Below are positions 54,931 to 64,000 of a stretch of 64,000 bases of DNA, in pieces. The stretch is from Bombyx mori (taxonomy: Eukaryota; Arthropoda; Insecta; Lepidoptera; Bombycidae), in assembly GCF_030269925.1 (NCBI RefSeq), contig NC_085111.1, positions 4,146,142 through 4,210,141 on the forward strand, given 5' to 3'. Below the pieces are notes generated by a model. It had not been told where the DNA came from, made no database searches, and saw nothing but the letters and a program-made list of their open reading frames with translations. Every line of letters starts with the position of its first letter. Within the stretch, counting starts at the first letter, position 1. The translations under genes were made by a program, and so were the position numbers.

Positions 54931-55400
54931 TCACTGCATCCGACAGAGCATTCCAAAATCGAACCGCCTGGACGGTGAATGAATTATCAAAGAGCGATGA
55001 TGAATTATGATGATATTATAAATCTTTTTAATCTTCCTTTCAGTATCGCTTCTCCGTTGCATGGAGTTTCAAATCATAACAATGCTAAAAATCCCACGAC
55101 ATAAATTCAAATTTAGTCTAGACGATATATTTTAAAGTATCAAAATCGTTCGATCGGAACACGGCACGGGGACAGTAAAGCGGACGAGACAGTGAAACGA
55201 ACTGGATATGAAGTGGCACTTTGCGCAATTGATGAATTACTACCCCTGCATATAACAAGCCCAGCCCTCCTCTATATACCTGATAACCCATTCTGAATTC
55301 GTATTTTATATCAAAGAAACCAATAAATTAGTTTATGTAAATTTTGATATTTGATGTACTATGGACAATTGAATTATAAAAGTATGTATTAAAAATAAAA
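54931..55400. other. No gene; possible continuation of family E
   Basis: Sequence such as ccgcctggacggtgaatgaa and gacaagccc-type text at 55255 may still belong to the family E retroelement. No open frame. Confidence 0.4.
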
Positions 55401-55404
55401 AAAA

Positions 55405-55700
55405 ATAGTTTAAATAAACTAACAAAATACGCTTTTATAGAAAATCCAATTAAAAATAGAAAATAAATTTTAATCAAATTTGAATTAAAAATAGTATAAG
55501 AAAAAAATATTTCATTGTAAAAAAGCGTGGGGTGATGAATCTGAATTGTCATCGATCCTTATTAAGTATACCAAAATTTCGAGTTAATCCGAAGTTTTGA
55601 AGGGGGTCAAATTCATGTTCAAAGATTCCGTTACATACTAACATACAACATACATACTTCTGAAGCTAATAAATACAAGCTGTCTGAAGCTACTAAAAGC
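55405..55700. repeat. One-armed relative of the foldback at 961
   Basis: 55405-55534 matches the arm at 961-1079 (agaaaatccaa, then ttgtaaaaaagcgtggggtg). It is followed at once by the tail that at 1390 comes after the second arm (tgaattgtcatcg ...). So here only one arm is present. Confidence 0.7.
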
Positions 55701-55754
55701 GTATTAAAAAACATGTAACGGTTATTGTGTTTCTCTAAACCAATTTTTATTTTC

Positions 55755-55895
55755 TTGACAAATCAAATCAAAGCAAATCAAAAAAAAATTATTCAACATA
55801 AATGAAAGTACATACTTGTTGAACGTCAAAAGAACTACCGCCAATTCACAAGAACTTGAGAAGAATTGGCAAGAAACTCAGCGGGCATGTTTTTT
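55755..55895. repeat. Repeat family D, second copy
   Basis: Matches 29768-29945 (acatacttgttgaacgtc, ctaccgcc, gagaagaattggcaagaaac, tcagcgggc) with several changes. Confidence 0.6.
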
Positions 55896-57505
55896 ATTTT
55901 TATTTTTAAATATTAGATAATTTTTTTAATATTAGATTTTTTTAAATATTCATTTTTACATGAGTATAATAACATAACAATTATTACAATATTGAAATGC
56001 CCGGAGCGAGCAACTCATTCCCACTTTGTGCAATCTTCTAGATAATCAGTGGACTTCGAGTTTCATATTTAGCGTTTACCGTAATCCAATTAAAGCTCGC
56101 TTACACATAATATAACTAATTTAAATGAAATAAATATTATACTCGTTATCCTAATTTTCTTGCGTGGAAACTACGTTGATATAAGTCTAACTATTTTGGA
56201 GATAAGGCATGCATTACGAAAAAACGAATACAGTAATTATTTCCTGTTATTTTATTTACTTAGGACAATTAATGATTCGGATGATAAGAGAAACAACAAT
56301 ATGCCCCAGTTTACATTAATAAAAAACAACAAAATTATAACAAAAACCAATAATAGTAATAATCAGACTAGGCCTAAAACATTTTCATTTAAGCTACCAC
56401 TTAAATTAATTTGTCTGGGTATCTCCAAAGAGAGTCGTCAAGTATTATATTTGTTTTACGTATTCATGTAAACTAGAGGTCCCGCAGTAGTCGAAATTCG
56501 ACTATAATTAATTGGAATTGTAAGTTTGTACACTATTATGATTGTATTTTATACTTCTATAATCACAAATTTCGCAAACTACACTATAAAAAATATTAAC
56601 AAAGACAAACAATATTAAAATTTAATCTATTCTCAATTTGACAACAGATGTCGAGAAAAAAAAAAATAGTATGCATGCGTGTGTGCGTCAAATATATGGT
56701 ATGTAGTGTGTGTAATGTTTTCTTTATTGATTTAATGCATATTTTATGTATTATTTTAAAAAAATATTAGCATTGTGCACTTCTTCTCTATATTCTTTAT
56801 AAGTGTGAAAATTTCATACTCCTCCGTCCGCGCAATTTTCGTAAAAAGGGATACAAAGTTTTTGCTTCACGTATTAATATATAGATGTTCCAATAAAACC
56901 GATGGATTAATAATAACAAGATAAAATTGAAATATAAACCATAACAATTGTTATTTAAATTCACACTTCAATAAAGTACCACCCGAGGTCTGAGTGCTTA
57001 TAATTATTCCCCGGTAATGACAGACAATACGTGCGGTACCCCGGGGCTGTCCTTTGTATTAATTACTCAAAGGCGCTAATGCGGATTCCTAGTTAACACG
57101 TAATGAGGTGCAATATTACATAAAGGAGGATGTTTTCCGCGCTTAAGACCGAGTGGGGGAGAAAATACTCGTAAGTAATAATACTTGCAAGATATTGTCG
57201 AAGATAAGGAATAAATTATATTCTTCTGATATTGCTATCGTATTTTGCAGTTTTTAACGTTTTTACGACTAGTGCTCCATAATTTAAAATGAAATGTGTT
57301 TGTGAGACGCTGTACATTTTTTTTAGAACACGAAATGCCCATTCCAGAATATCATTTAGGAACAACAAAAAAATATGATTATAATTATTTCTACTCTGCA
57401 GAGCTTCTCATTGAAAAAACTTATGCTTTTTTATCCTTGAAAAACACGGAAGGGTACTAAAACGAAACTTTTAATTTCCAGTTGTTAATTGTATCTATAT
57501 CTATA
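55896..57505. other. No gene seen
   Basis: AT-rich sequence; the 103-codon frame at 56160 is low in complexity and lacks a recognisable domain. Confidence 0.5.
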
Positions 57506-57509
57506 TACA

Positions 57510-57854
57510 TGTAGGCTTGAGGGTAGACATTATTTTGTTGAACACCAAGTTAAACGAAGTCACCTTTGATTTCTGATTTAATCAACAATATGTTATCTTA
57601 ACAATTCACTTTAACACTTTCACTGAATCACACAACGTAACAAGGATATAGTAAGTGCACCAGGCAAACGCAGTCCAACGAATGTTCATTTCAAGGCACG
57701 TTCCGCCTTTTTATACTAGCCGGCGCAGCTGGCTTATGAGTCACTTCTGTTGCAGCTGTTGTTTACGAGTGGAACGACACGGCCGGCGCGCCTGGCTTGT
57801 GTGAGTCACTCCTATTGCACGTGCTATATAACATAAATATCGTTAACGCCGTCA
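57510..57854 (-). repeat. LTR, left (3' LTR of the minus-oriented element)
   Basis: 345 bases, by my reading identical to the other LTR except for a 28-base stretch missing here after aacactt. It contains ctttttatactagccgg and gcacgtgctatataacat, TATA-like on either strand. Confidence 0.88.
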
Positions 57855-58179
57855 CGGCCATACTGACGTGCGCTCGTCCTCGTGCGCGCATTCTTATGGT
57901 ATGTCTGTGAACAACAAACGTGTTCGTTCATCCTGACATTAACGGATGCAACTTAAAACGTGGTCTATGATATTAACAATCTAGTACGGTTCGGTTCGCA
58001 TAATTCTTCAGAAAATTATATACTGGCTATAAATAACCTTCAGACTGCTTACATACCTGGGCCAGTTCATTTAAAACTCTTCAGGTATGTAAGTATGTCC
58101 CTTTTAACTTAGACCGGAATTGTTATCCCTTCAGTTTTTCGAACTGGACCGGATAATGCTAGACCGAATCGCAATCCCT

Positions 58180-58380
58180 GTAGCTAATTGTTGTGGCTAA
58201 TCTGGATGAAAATCCCTATAGCCAAGCCATTGGACCGGACAGACCCTTCAATGACTTCACACTTTCTTTTTTTTTTCTCTTTTTTTTTTTTGCTAGTCCG
58301 GATTAACATCTCTCTAGCCACATACAATTCTCTTTTTTTTTCTTTTTTTTTTTTTAATCTGCATGTACGGTAGCGTTTGT
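58180..58380. repeat. T-rich double tract inside the LTR element
   Basis: Two long T/C tracts (58262-58291 and 58329-58355), separated by gctagtccggattaacatct. On the minus strand they are A-rich tracts, possibly tails of retroposed pieces within the element. Confidence 0.6.
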
Positions 58381-58532
58381 TAAAACATTTCTTAAACCAG
58401 AACATTTATACGGAATTTCTTCAGAAATAGTGCGAGACCGACCATCGTTTTCTACATTTCCAACACCTGCACCTGAGGTGCCTGAGCTTACAGACATTGT
58501 ATCACTACCCACAGACTATGTTTGCTGTATCG

Positions 58533-58780
58533 CTATTTGCGGACAAAAATGTCGCTTTTATTGTCAGTGATAGAGTCGTCATCATTAAGATCAGTTTCAT
58601 GAACAAGATTACTTAACCCATCTGTGTACGCCGTCACGTCATCGTCACTATAATTTTCAGAAATTTCTACTCGGCCTGACGGGCCTCGAGGTACTTCGCG
58701 TAAGTTTTCATGGAGAACTTTGTACACTAGAACCATTTACACGTCTCAACTTATACCTATCGTTTTCCAAAACTGCAGAT
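58533..58780 (-). pseudogene. Acidic frame in the LTR element, possible pol end
   Basis: Minus frame reading MVLVYKVLHENLREVPRGPS, GRVEISENYSDDDVTAYTDG and so on to a stop. Acidic, Asp/Ser-rich, of the kind found at the end of gypsy-type pol frames. I cannot confirm that. It is cut at the right by the SINE at 58783. Confidence 0.3.
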
Positions 58781-58782
58781 GA

Positions 58783-59150
58783 TTGAAAGATTACTGGTGG
58801 CCCGGAGGCCTTTCCCGCTTCACCAGGACGGGTGGGCGAGCAAAGGCTCAGCCAAGAGGGGTGGGATTTGCTAACAACTGCCCGAGCGCCTCCGCAGGAG
58901 ACCTAACAATTCAAGAGCAATCGCTTCGCGAATGAATCTACCGGATCGGAATCGCAACCCACTGAGAAGATCCGGCGAGAAACTCAGTGGGCTGATGCAT
59001 GGGTTAGGTTGCACGTCGACCTCTTTGTCGAGTTCGACGAGTACGATTACTGGGGTTCCTCAGCCTGCTCCTAGTGTTAGAGCTGAAGGTATCTAATGCA
59101 AGAGTTATTGGATCTGATGGATCCGTAAGGACGTGTCTAGGGTGACTACG
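58783..59150 (-). repeat. Family C-related SINE inside the LTR element
   Basis: Same subtype as 11846 and 50389: ggcccggaggcctttcccgc ... gaaactcagtgggctgatgc ... gacctctttgtcgagttcg ... gatggatccgtaaggacgtg. It is a full-length copy in minus orientation. Confidence 0.8.
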
Positions 59151-59256
59151 GTGACTTGTTCATGAAACCGCTTACCATTGAATAAATTACTATGGCTTTG
59201 TTTTATAAGACTACATTCTGACCCTGAATGGAACATAAAGGGGGAGCCAAAACCAC

Positions 59257-59538
59257 TTATCTGTAACACACTGAAGCTCTGGAACACACGTTGACGTCTC
59301 TGGTTGGACCTGCCACAGCACCTGGAGCAGTGTCGTTTTTCTTCTTGTAGCGCATGGAACACCCAGAAGCTACATGGCTCGCATCACCGCACACGTAACA
59401 GCCGATTTGCAGGCGAGAGCCGGGCGCCCACGGATGAGGAGGTTGTTCAGGTTTTGCAGGCTGTATTTTTGTGAGGCAAGTAGCAGCTCGAGCCTTAAGC
59501 GAATGTGTGAGAGTCAAAATTAAATCGACACCATCCAA
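59257..59538 (-). pseudogene. gag-like nucleocapsid fragment with zinc knuckle
   Basis: Minus frame of 93 codons: MDGVDLILTLTHSLKARAAT, then QIGCYVCGDASHVASGCSMR. The C-x2-C-x4-H-x4-C knuckle is the signature of retroviral and LTR-retrotransposon nucleocapsids, which bind the RNA. Frame ends at 59257 and is not joined to a protease or RT. A broken gag remnant that fixes the orientation of the element. Confidence 0.65.
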
Positions 59539-59599
59539 TACTTCAACTACTTTAAACGGCCCTTTAAACTTCGTATCTAATTTCGTTTGATTATGCTCT

Positions 59600-59806
59600 T
59601 CGTATTAATGTGCGGACGAGCTCACAGCCCACCTTGTGTTAAGTGGTTACTGGAACCCATAGACATCCACAGCGTAAACGCACCACACACCTTGAGATAG
59701 AAGTTCTAAGGTCTCAGTATAGTTACAACCGCTGCCCCACCCTTCAAACCGAAATACACCACTGCTTCACGGCAGAAATAGGCAGGGTGATGGTACCCGT
59801 GCGGTC
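59600..59806 (-). repeat. Family A repeat, copy A14, first part
   Basis: Minus copy from atgtgcggacgagctc to ggtacccgtgcgg, interrupted at 59806 and resumed at 60109. It lacks the T-run normally at this end. Confidence 0.8.
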
Positions 59807-60108
59807 GATGGCACTATACGGAGCACCCGTCTGGTGCCACGTCCTTACCCACGAGAACGTCGCCGCGCTGCGACGCCGGCAGCGCGCGATCGCAGTTATT
59901 CAATGATACCTCACAGTCTCCTACGAGGCGGCGCGCCCTAGCGCAAGTGCAGCCGGAGCGCAGGGGCTCCAATATCGGCAGTCCATGCTGGAGGCGTGGT
60001 CTCGTCGTTTGGCGGACCCGTCAGCCGGCCTCCGTACCGTCGAGGCGATCTGCCCGGTTCTCGCGGACTGGGTGGGCCGCGACCGCGGAAGTCTCACCTC
60101 CGGCTACC
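59807..60108 (+). pseudogene. Internal R1-clade LINE fragment inserted in family A
   Basis: Plus-strand remnant of the same protein region as in the LINE at 52135-54231: SMALYGAPVWCHVL ... RQRAIAV, a stop, then after a ~45-codon deletion SMLEAWSRRLADPSAGLRTV, EAICPVLADWVGRDRGSLTS. It has neither the 3' UTR nor poly(A). Its borders show tacccgtgcgg at left and tacctgtgcag at right, an 11-base near-duplication of the family A target. Divergence from the intact LINE is moderate. Confidence 0.75.
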
Positions 60109-60140
60109 TGTGCAGACTCACAAGACATTTTACCACCATG
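60109..60140 (-). repeat. Family A repeat, copy A14, second part
   Basis: Short continuation of A14 (actcacaagacattttaccac), after the LINE fragment. Confidence 0.7.
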
Positions 60141-60955
60141 CAAACTTCTTACCGCAACAAATCTTACCAGCCACCACGCAAACTACAATTTTACGGGTTC
60201 CACCTCTCTTACACGATGTTACTCCCACACTGAGGAAGCCAACCGCGAACACTTGTCAAGCACGCACAAGCACGCACTTCACCGGAAAAACCTGCATCCG
60301 CCAGCGGAACCCGAACACCGCCGCATCGCCAGACACGAACGCACCGGACGTCTTATCTTACAGGTCACGACGACTTCAGATGTGTCAATTTTTCTTCCCC
60401 ACGGAAACTTGCTTGCTTTCTTGTTTGCTTGCTTGCTGGAGCCCGAAGTCATCGAACGTGTAGTGTTATTGGTATTGAATCGAGTAGATTCTAAAATTTC
60501 AGCGACAATTCACAGTCTCATGTCCTGGTTTACTGTACTAGTGCCATGTAACTCTAGCAGTAGTCATTGGCTTAAAAACGATTCGTGTCGGAACTACCCA
60601 CTCGTCATGACAGATCCATTATTGCGATCGAAGTTTCACTTGAGATTTGCACTTGCCTTAATTTCTTGCAATAGCTTGTTACGTGTTGTATTTCCGTTAG
60701 TAAATGCCATGTGATGAAGTCGACAGTCAAACTGGGCAACATGAGCCAGAACGTAAGATGTGACGATTTCTTCGTGGCTCAGATTTTCCATCGAGGTAAC
60801 AGAGACGTTATTACACGACTTACGTATGCTGCATTCACGCTCTTGTGGCGTACCACTACTAGTATTCTGATCTGCATCATGTTTTTTTTTGCTGTACTTC
60901 GAACATGTTCAAACACGTCACGCCAGTGAGAGTAGAGTCCTGATCCCACTTCTGA
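60141..60955 (-). pseudogene. Decayed gag region of the LTR element
   Basis: Between the family A end and the right LTR. Minus-strand frames give short stretches such as LYSHWRDVFEHVRSTAKKN next to the LTR and AFTNGNTTRNKLLQEIKASA further in, with stops between. They look like a gag frame in pieces. The long plus-strand frame here (59947-60714) runs through the junctions and is not a gene. Confidence 0.4.
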
Positions 60956-61328
60956 TGTAGGCTTGAGGGTAGACATTATTTTGTTGAACACCAAGTTAAA
61001 CGAAGTCACCTTTGATTTCTGATTTAATCAACAATATGTTATCTTAACAATTCACTTTAACACTTGTCCAACTTTAACCAGTACGTACAACAGTCACTGA
61101 ATCACACAACGTAACAAGGATATAGTAAGTGCACCAGGCAAACGCAGTCCAACGAATGTTCATTTCAAGGCACGTTCCGCCTTTTTATACTAGCCGGCGC
61201 AGCTGGCTTATGAGTCACTTCTGTTGCAGCTGTTGTTTACGAGTGGAACGACACGGCCGGCGCGCCTGGCTTGTGTGAGTCACTCCTATTGCACGTGCTA
61301 TATAACATAAATATCGTTAACGCCGTCA
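60956..61328 (-). repeat. LTR, right (5' LTR of the minus-oriented element)
   Basis: 373 bases, same as the left LTR plus a 28-base stretch (gtccaactttaaccagtacg and 8 more). The left LTR's boundary with the interior and this one's agree on TG...CA ends. Confidence 0.88.
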
Positions 61329-61335
61329 TACATAT

Positions 61336-61605
61336 ATCTATAAATAAATAAATAATAAATATTTACTAACAATCACGCCACGTTAACTGGTCCCGTGATA
61401 AGTTCGTAAAGAACTTGTGTTACAGGTACCAGATAACGGATATAAATGTTAGATTTTTATTATACACATACATATATTTAATATACATCCATAACCCTGG
61501 AAAAGACATTTATATTTATCATACAAATATCTTCCCTTGGCGGGATTCGAACCCGCGACCCCCTTGTGTAGTGACCATGTCACTTACCACTACACCAGAC
61601 GGCCG
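61336..61605 (-). mobile_element. tRNA-derived SINE with A and B boxes
   Basis: On the minus strand from 61605: a tRNA-like head with box A TGGTGTAGTGG (61597-61587) and box B GGTTCGAATCC (61553-61543), the internal RNA polymerase III promoter. A body (with ggtacctgtaacacaag) and an AATA-repeat tail at 61360-61336 follow. It is not a functional tRNA, as the acceptor ends do not pair and an anticodon arm is not well formed. The LTR element inserted right at its tail; its upstream side joins repeat F. Confidence 0.75.
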
Positions 61606-61885
61606 TTTGAATTGCTGTTCGTTAGTCTCGCTAAAACTCGAGAACGGCTGGACCGATTTGGCTAATTTTAGTCTTGAATTATTTGTGGAAGTCCAGAGAA
61701 GGTTTAAAAGGTAGATAAATATGAAAATTCTCGGATTTAAATAAAATAAACAACAATTTTGTTTTTCCTTTGATGTGTCTCCCGTCAGACCGATTCCTTT
61801 TGTTTGTTTTAAGTTTATTTTATACAAAAGTTTAGGTCTTTTATTTATCGATTGATTCACTACGAATTCTGTCGGATCAGCTAGT
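61606..61885 (-). repeat. Repeat family F, second copy
   Basis: Inverse of 33346-33655, with high similarity over ~280 bases, ending at ctagt (61885). Confidence 0.75.
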
Positions 61886-64000
61886 ATAGAACATATATAG
61901 AAATGTATATAGAATCAGAATAAGTCGACAACTTCAGCTCGAACGAGCGCGAGACACATAAAGGCCAAATTACGGACTCGGCGGTGTCATGTCATTACTT
62001 TGCTTGGCCTCAAATGGTTCATTATACTGAAACCTGAGTGGTTACCGTCGTAAACCGCCAGGATTTACCTACAATTACCATTATTTAGAGTTCTGTATGG
62101 TGCAATTAACATTGATTTTGCCTTTAAAAAGCTCATACAGTTTTCACGATATATACAAATTTGATGCAAATTCATATTTAATTCATCTGCGACTTTATGT
62201 TATTGATTTCTGTTTTAGTTTATAAAATAGTTAATACACAAAATATTATTCGGTAGAGGACAAGATCAAGGAACCTGGCCTCATTTGATTAAAACCATTT
62301 TGCTATATCAACAACTATTAGTATTAGGAACAATTGTGGTCTATTATCTGTGGTCTATGGTATCTACCTTATTCCTAACACCACTTCTTTATCTTTCCCT
62401 GCTCCTCACGCTACTTCACATTTTAAAGTGACCAGTGGCAAGATGTATTAAATGAATAGCAGAACAACTGTTGTTCCAATACAACCCAAACTATGCCTTA
62501 ATGTTTCAGTGGGAAGCGGAATTTACGTTGTGGTTCTTATAGGCTCAAGTAACCGCTGGACATAAAGTGGAGTGAGATATTAATGGCTCATAGTTTTGGT
62601 AAGCATATAGGTGAGTATGGCTTAATCTCTGTTTTATTGACGATATTATTGTGTTCACCTAACCACGAATTGGGGTAAATCGGTAATGAGCAAATGCTCA
62701 GTGACAGAGTGGAATCTAAAAGTACTATGAAAAAAATGAGCAGTAAACCTTAAAACAGCATTTAAATACGGCTTAAATATAACTAGCGCCCTTATTATTC
62801 AGAGTGATTTCTTCTACCGTGTCCGGAGAGGGACAATAGCAAACAAAAAGGACAGCAGTTTTAACAACAAGCAATATTAATAATGGCTAAAAAACCTTAA
62901 AAAATATTCTTAAGAAAAACAAAGATCTTTATTTAAACAGTATTTGCATATTTAAACAGTATAACAGTATTTACACATGGACACAATATATAAATAAATG
63001 ATGTATTTAAATATTTAAATTCAAAGCCTATGAAAAACCCAGGCCCTTAAGAATATTCTTCTCTCAGGGTGAACAAAAACTTACAGTTTGTTAACTAAGT
63101 ATGGAAAATAGTATGCTAGGATAAGACTTTCCTACAAAATTAAGTGATAATTACTGTTAGTAGATTCAGATTGTATTTACAAAAAAAAAAAACTGTACTT
63201 TTTAAACATAATGTTAGAAATAATTTCAATCACTAATTATGTAAGGGTTTTTTTTTGTATTACATTATACACGCAACATAACCGGACTTTTTAGAGGAAA
63301 TAAGCGAGATAATTAAAAAGAAGTAAATCTAACGAGGTCGGTCGGTCATGAGATGGGTCGCGGTGTCAGGAAGGGCCCGTTTCAACTGAAAAGTCAGCCG
63401 AAATATTATTTTTCATATTAAATTCACTGGGTATTTCCGCTGCGTAAATGAATTTTGATCTGAGATCCAATTATAATTTTTTTTGTGTTGTTGGTTGACT
63501 GACGCGCGAGTTCTGTTTAAAAAAAGGTTGAACCATATTTTTTTCAGGTGTATTCCAAATTCCAAACTTGGAGCGGTGGCAGTGATCAATAGAAATATTG
63601 ATGATTGATGATTTTTGCATTATTTATTTTCGTACGCTAATCTCATTGGAAGTAGAACATGTTTATTCTTCGCCTTAGCCTTGGGGCTAACTTGGGATAA
63701 AATTACTTAGATTTCGTATACTGTTAATTAACTTGTATGATAAGTATCCGTCTTCGATCTACTTAAAATGGGTAGAAGATTTTCTAATTCATTCATTACA
63801 TTCCCTAGTCTCGAAATTCTCATTAGCTACTGTATCATAATTACCTCACAGAAGTGAAACGGAAAAATTCCTCTCCTGAATAAATTATCCAATCAAATGA
63901 TGGAGATAAGAAATTCATACTTAGTGATTATTTCAAATTGTACCGTTTTTATGAGTATAGCTATACGCTCCCGTGTCGCCTATATTGGCGAGAAAAGCTG
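61886..64000. other. No gene; one old family A remnant
   Basis: AT-rich sequence. At 62495-62585 a strongly diverged plus family A remnant is visible (aatttacgttgtggttctta, ataggctcaagtaaccgctg). The missing first exon of the receptor was looked for here on the minus strand, without a convincing candidate. Confidence 0.5.

Larger units (their letters stand above)
57510..61328 (-). mobile_element. LTR retrotransposon, 3.8 kb, non-autonomous and chimeric
   Basis: Two direct repeats (57510-57854 and 60956-61328) begin TGTAGG and end GTCA, flanked by the 4-base duplication taca (57506-57509 and 61329-61332). The element reads on the minus strand: a gag-like zinc knuckle lies on that strand at 59350-59395, and the putative primer-binding region follows the right LTR (tcagaagtgggatcagg on the minus strand). 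No intact gag or pol is present. The interior also contains a family C-type SINE (58783-59150), a family A copy split by an R1-like fragment (59600-60140) and T/A-rich tracts. Confidence 0.85.

Noticed and set aside
59947..60714. 255-codon plus frame
   Set aside because: It runs across the R1 fragment, the family A end and the antisense of decayed gag, in a frame that matches none of them; chance frame over junctions.
61532..61605. Functional tRNA gene
   Set aside because: A and B boxes are clear, but the acceptor stem does not pair, and a SINE body with AATA tail follows.
60600..62000. First exon of the receptor in the LTR region
   Set aside because: Minus frames there are explained by gag remnants and the LTR; none gives a signal peptide plus WIF start with the needed phase.

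Overview
This is a stretch of lepidopteran nuclear DNA, most likely from the silkmoth Bombyx (B. mori or a close relative). The base composition is AT-rich. It carries one intron-rich gene and is crowded with interspersed repeats that I know from Bombyx: a Bm1-like SINE, a very frequent ~240-bp repeat ending in AATAAAAAA, an R1-clade LINE, mariner and piggyBac relatives. The species call rests on memory of these families, not on a search.

The only host gene I can reconstruct is on the minus strand, from 49,484 down to 21,662: an insect member of the Ryk/Derailed/Doughnut family of Wnt5 receptors (WIF domain, one membrane segment, cytoplasmic pseudokinase). Twelve exons fit together with matching splice phases and give about 562 residues plus stop. 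Three exons carry the WIF domain (49,484-43,820), one the membrane segment (38,951-38,765), two the juxtamembrane linker (30,994-30,145) and six the pseudokinase (25,606-21,662). The signal peptide and the first part of the WIF domain are missing. I did not find them between 49.5 and 64 kb, so the first exon probably lies beyond the right edge. The pseudokinase keeps the VMVK lysine but has HAD in place of HRD and DNG in place of DFG.

Region by region. 1-21.6 kb lies downstream of the gene (3' flank plus possible 3' UTR) and holds only repeats: Bm1-like SINEs at 0, 5.5, 9.5 and 11.8 kb, a TTAA-flanked piggyBac-like wreck at 2.75-3.9 kb, a foldback element at 1 kb, a 116-bp tandem triplication at 7.6 kb and copies of families A and B. 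21.6-49.5 kb is the gene; its long introns carry a 1.36-kb element with inverted ends, a piggyBac-type MITE, a dead mariner (37.25-38.55 kb), LINE fragments, two orphan exon-like reading frames (35.9-37.1 kb) and many family A copies. 49.5-64 kb has a 5'-truncated R1-clade LINE with an intact 698-residue reverse transcriptase frame (51.65-54.23 kb), then a 3.8-kb LTR retrotransposon (57.51-61.33 kb) with near-identical LTRs but a scrambled interior, inserted beside a tRNA-derived SINE.

Nothing here looks like a new multi-gene system. The most unusual items are the chimeric but apparently young LTR element, the 1.36-kb inverted-repeat element splitting a family A copy, and the two orphan exon-like frames inside the receptor intron. 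All homology statements come from reading the sequence and from memory of the families; no search was run.
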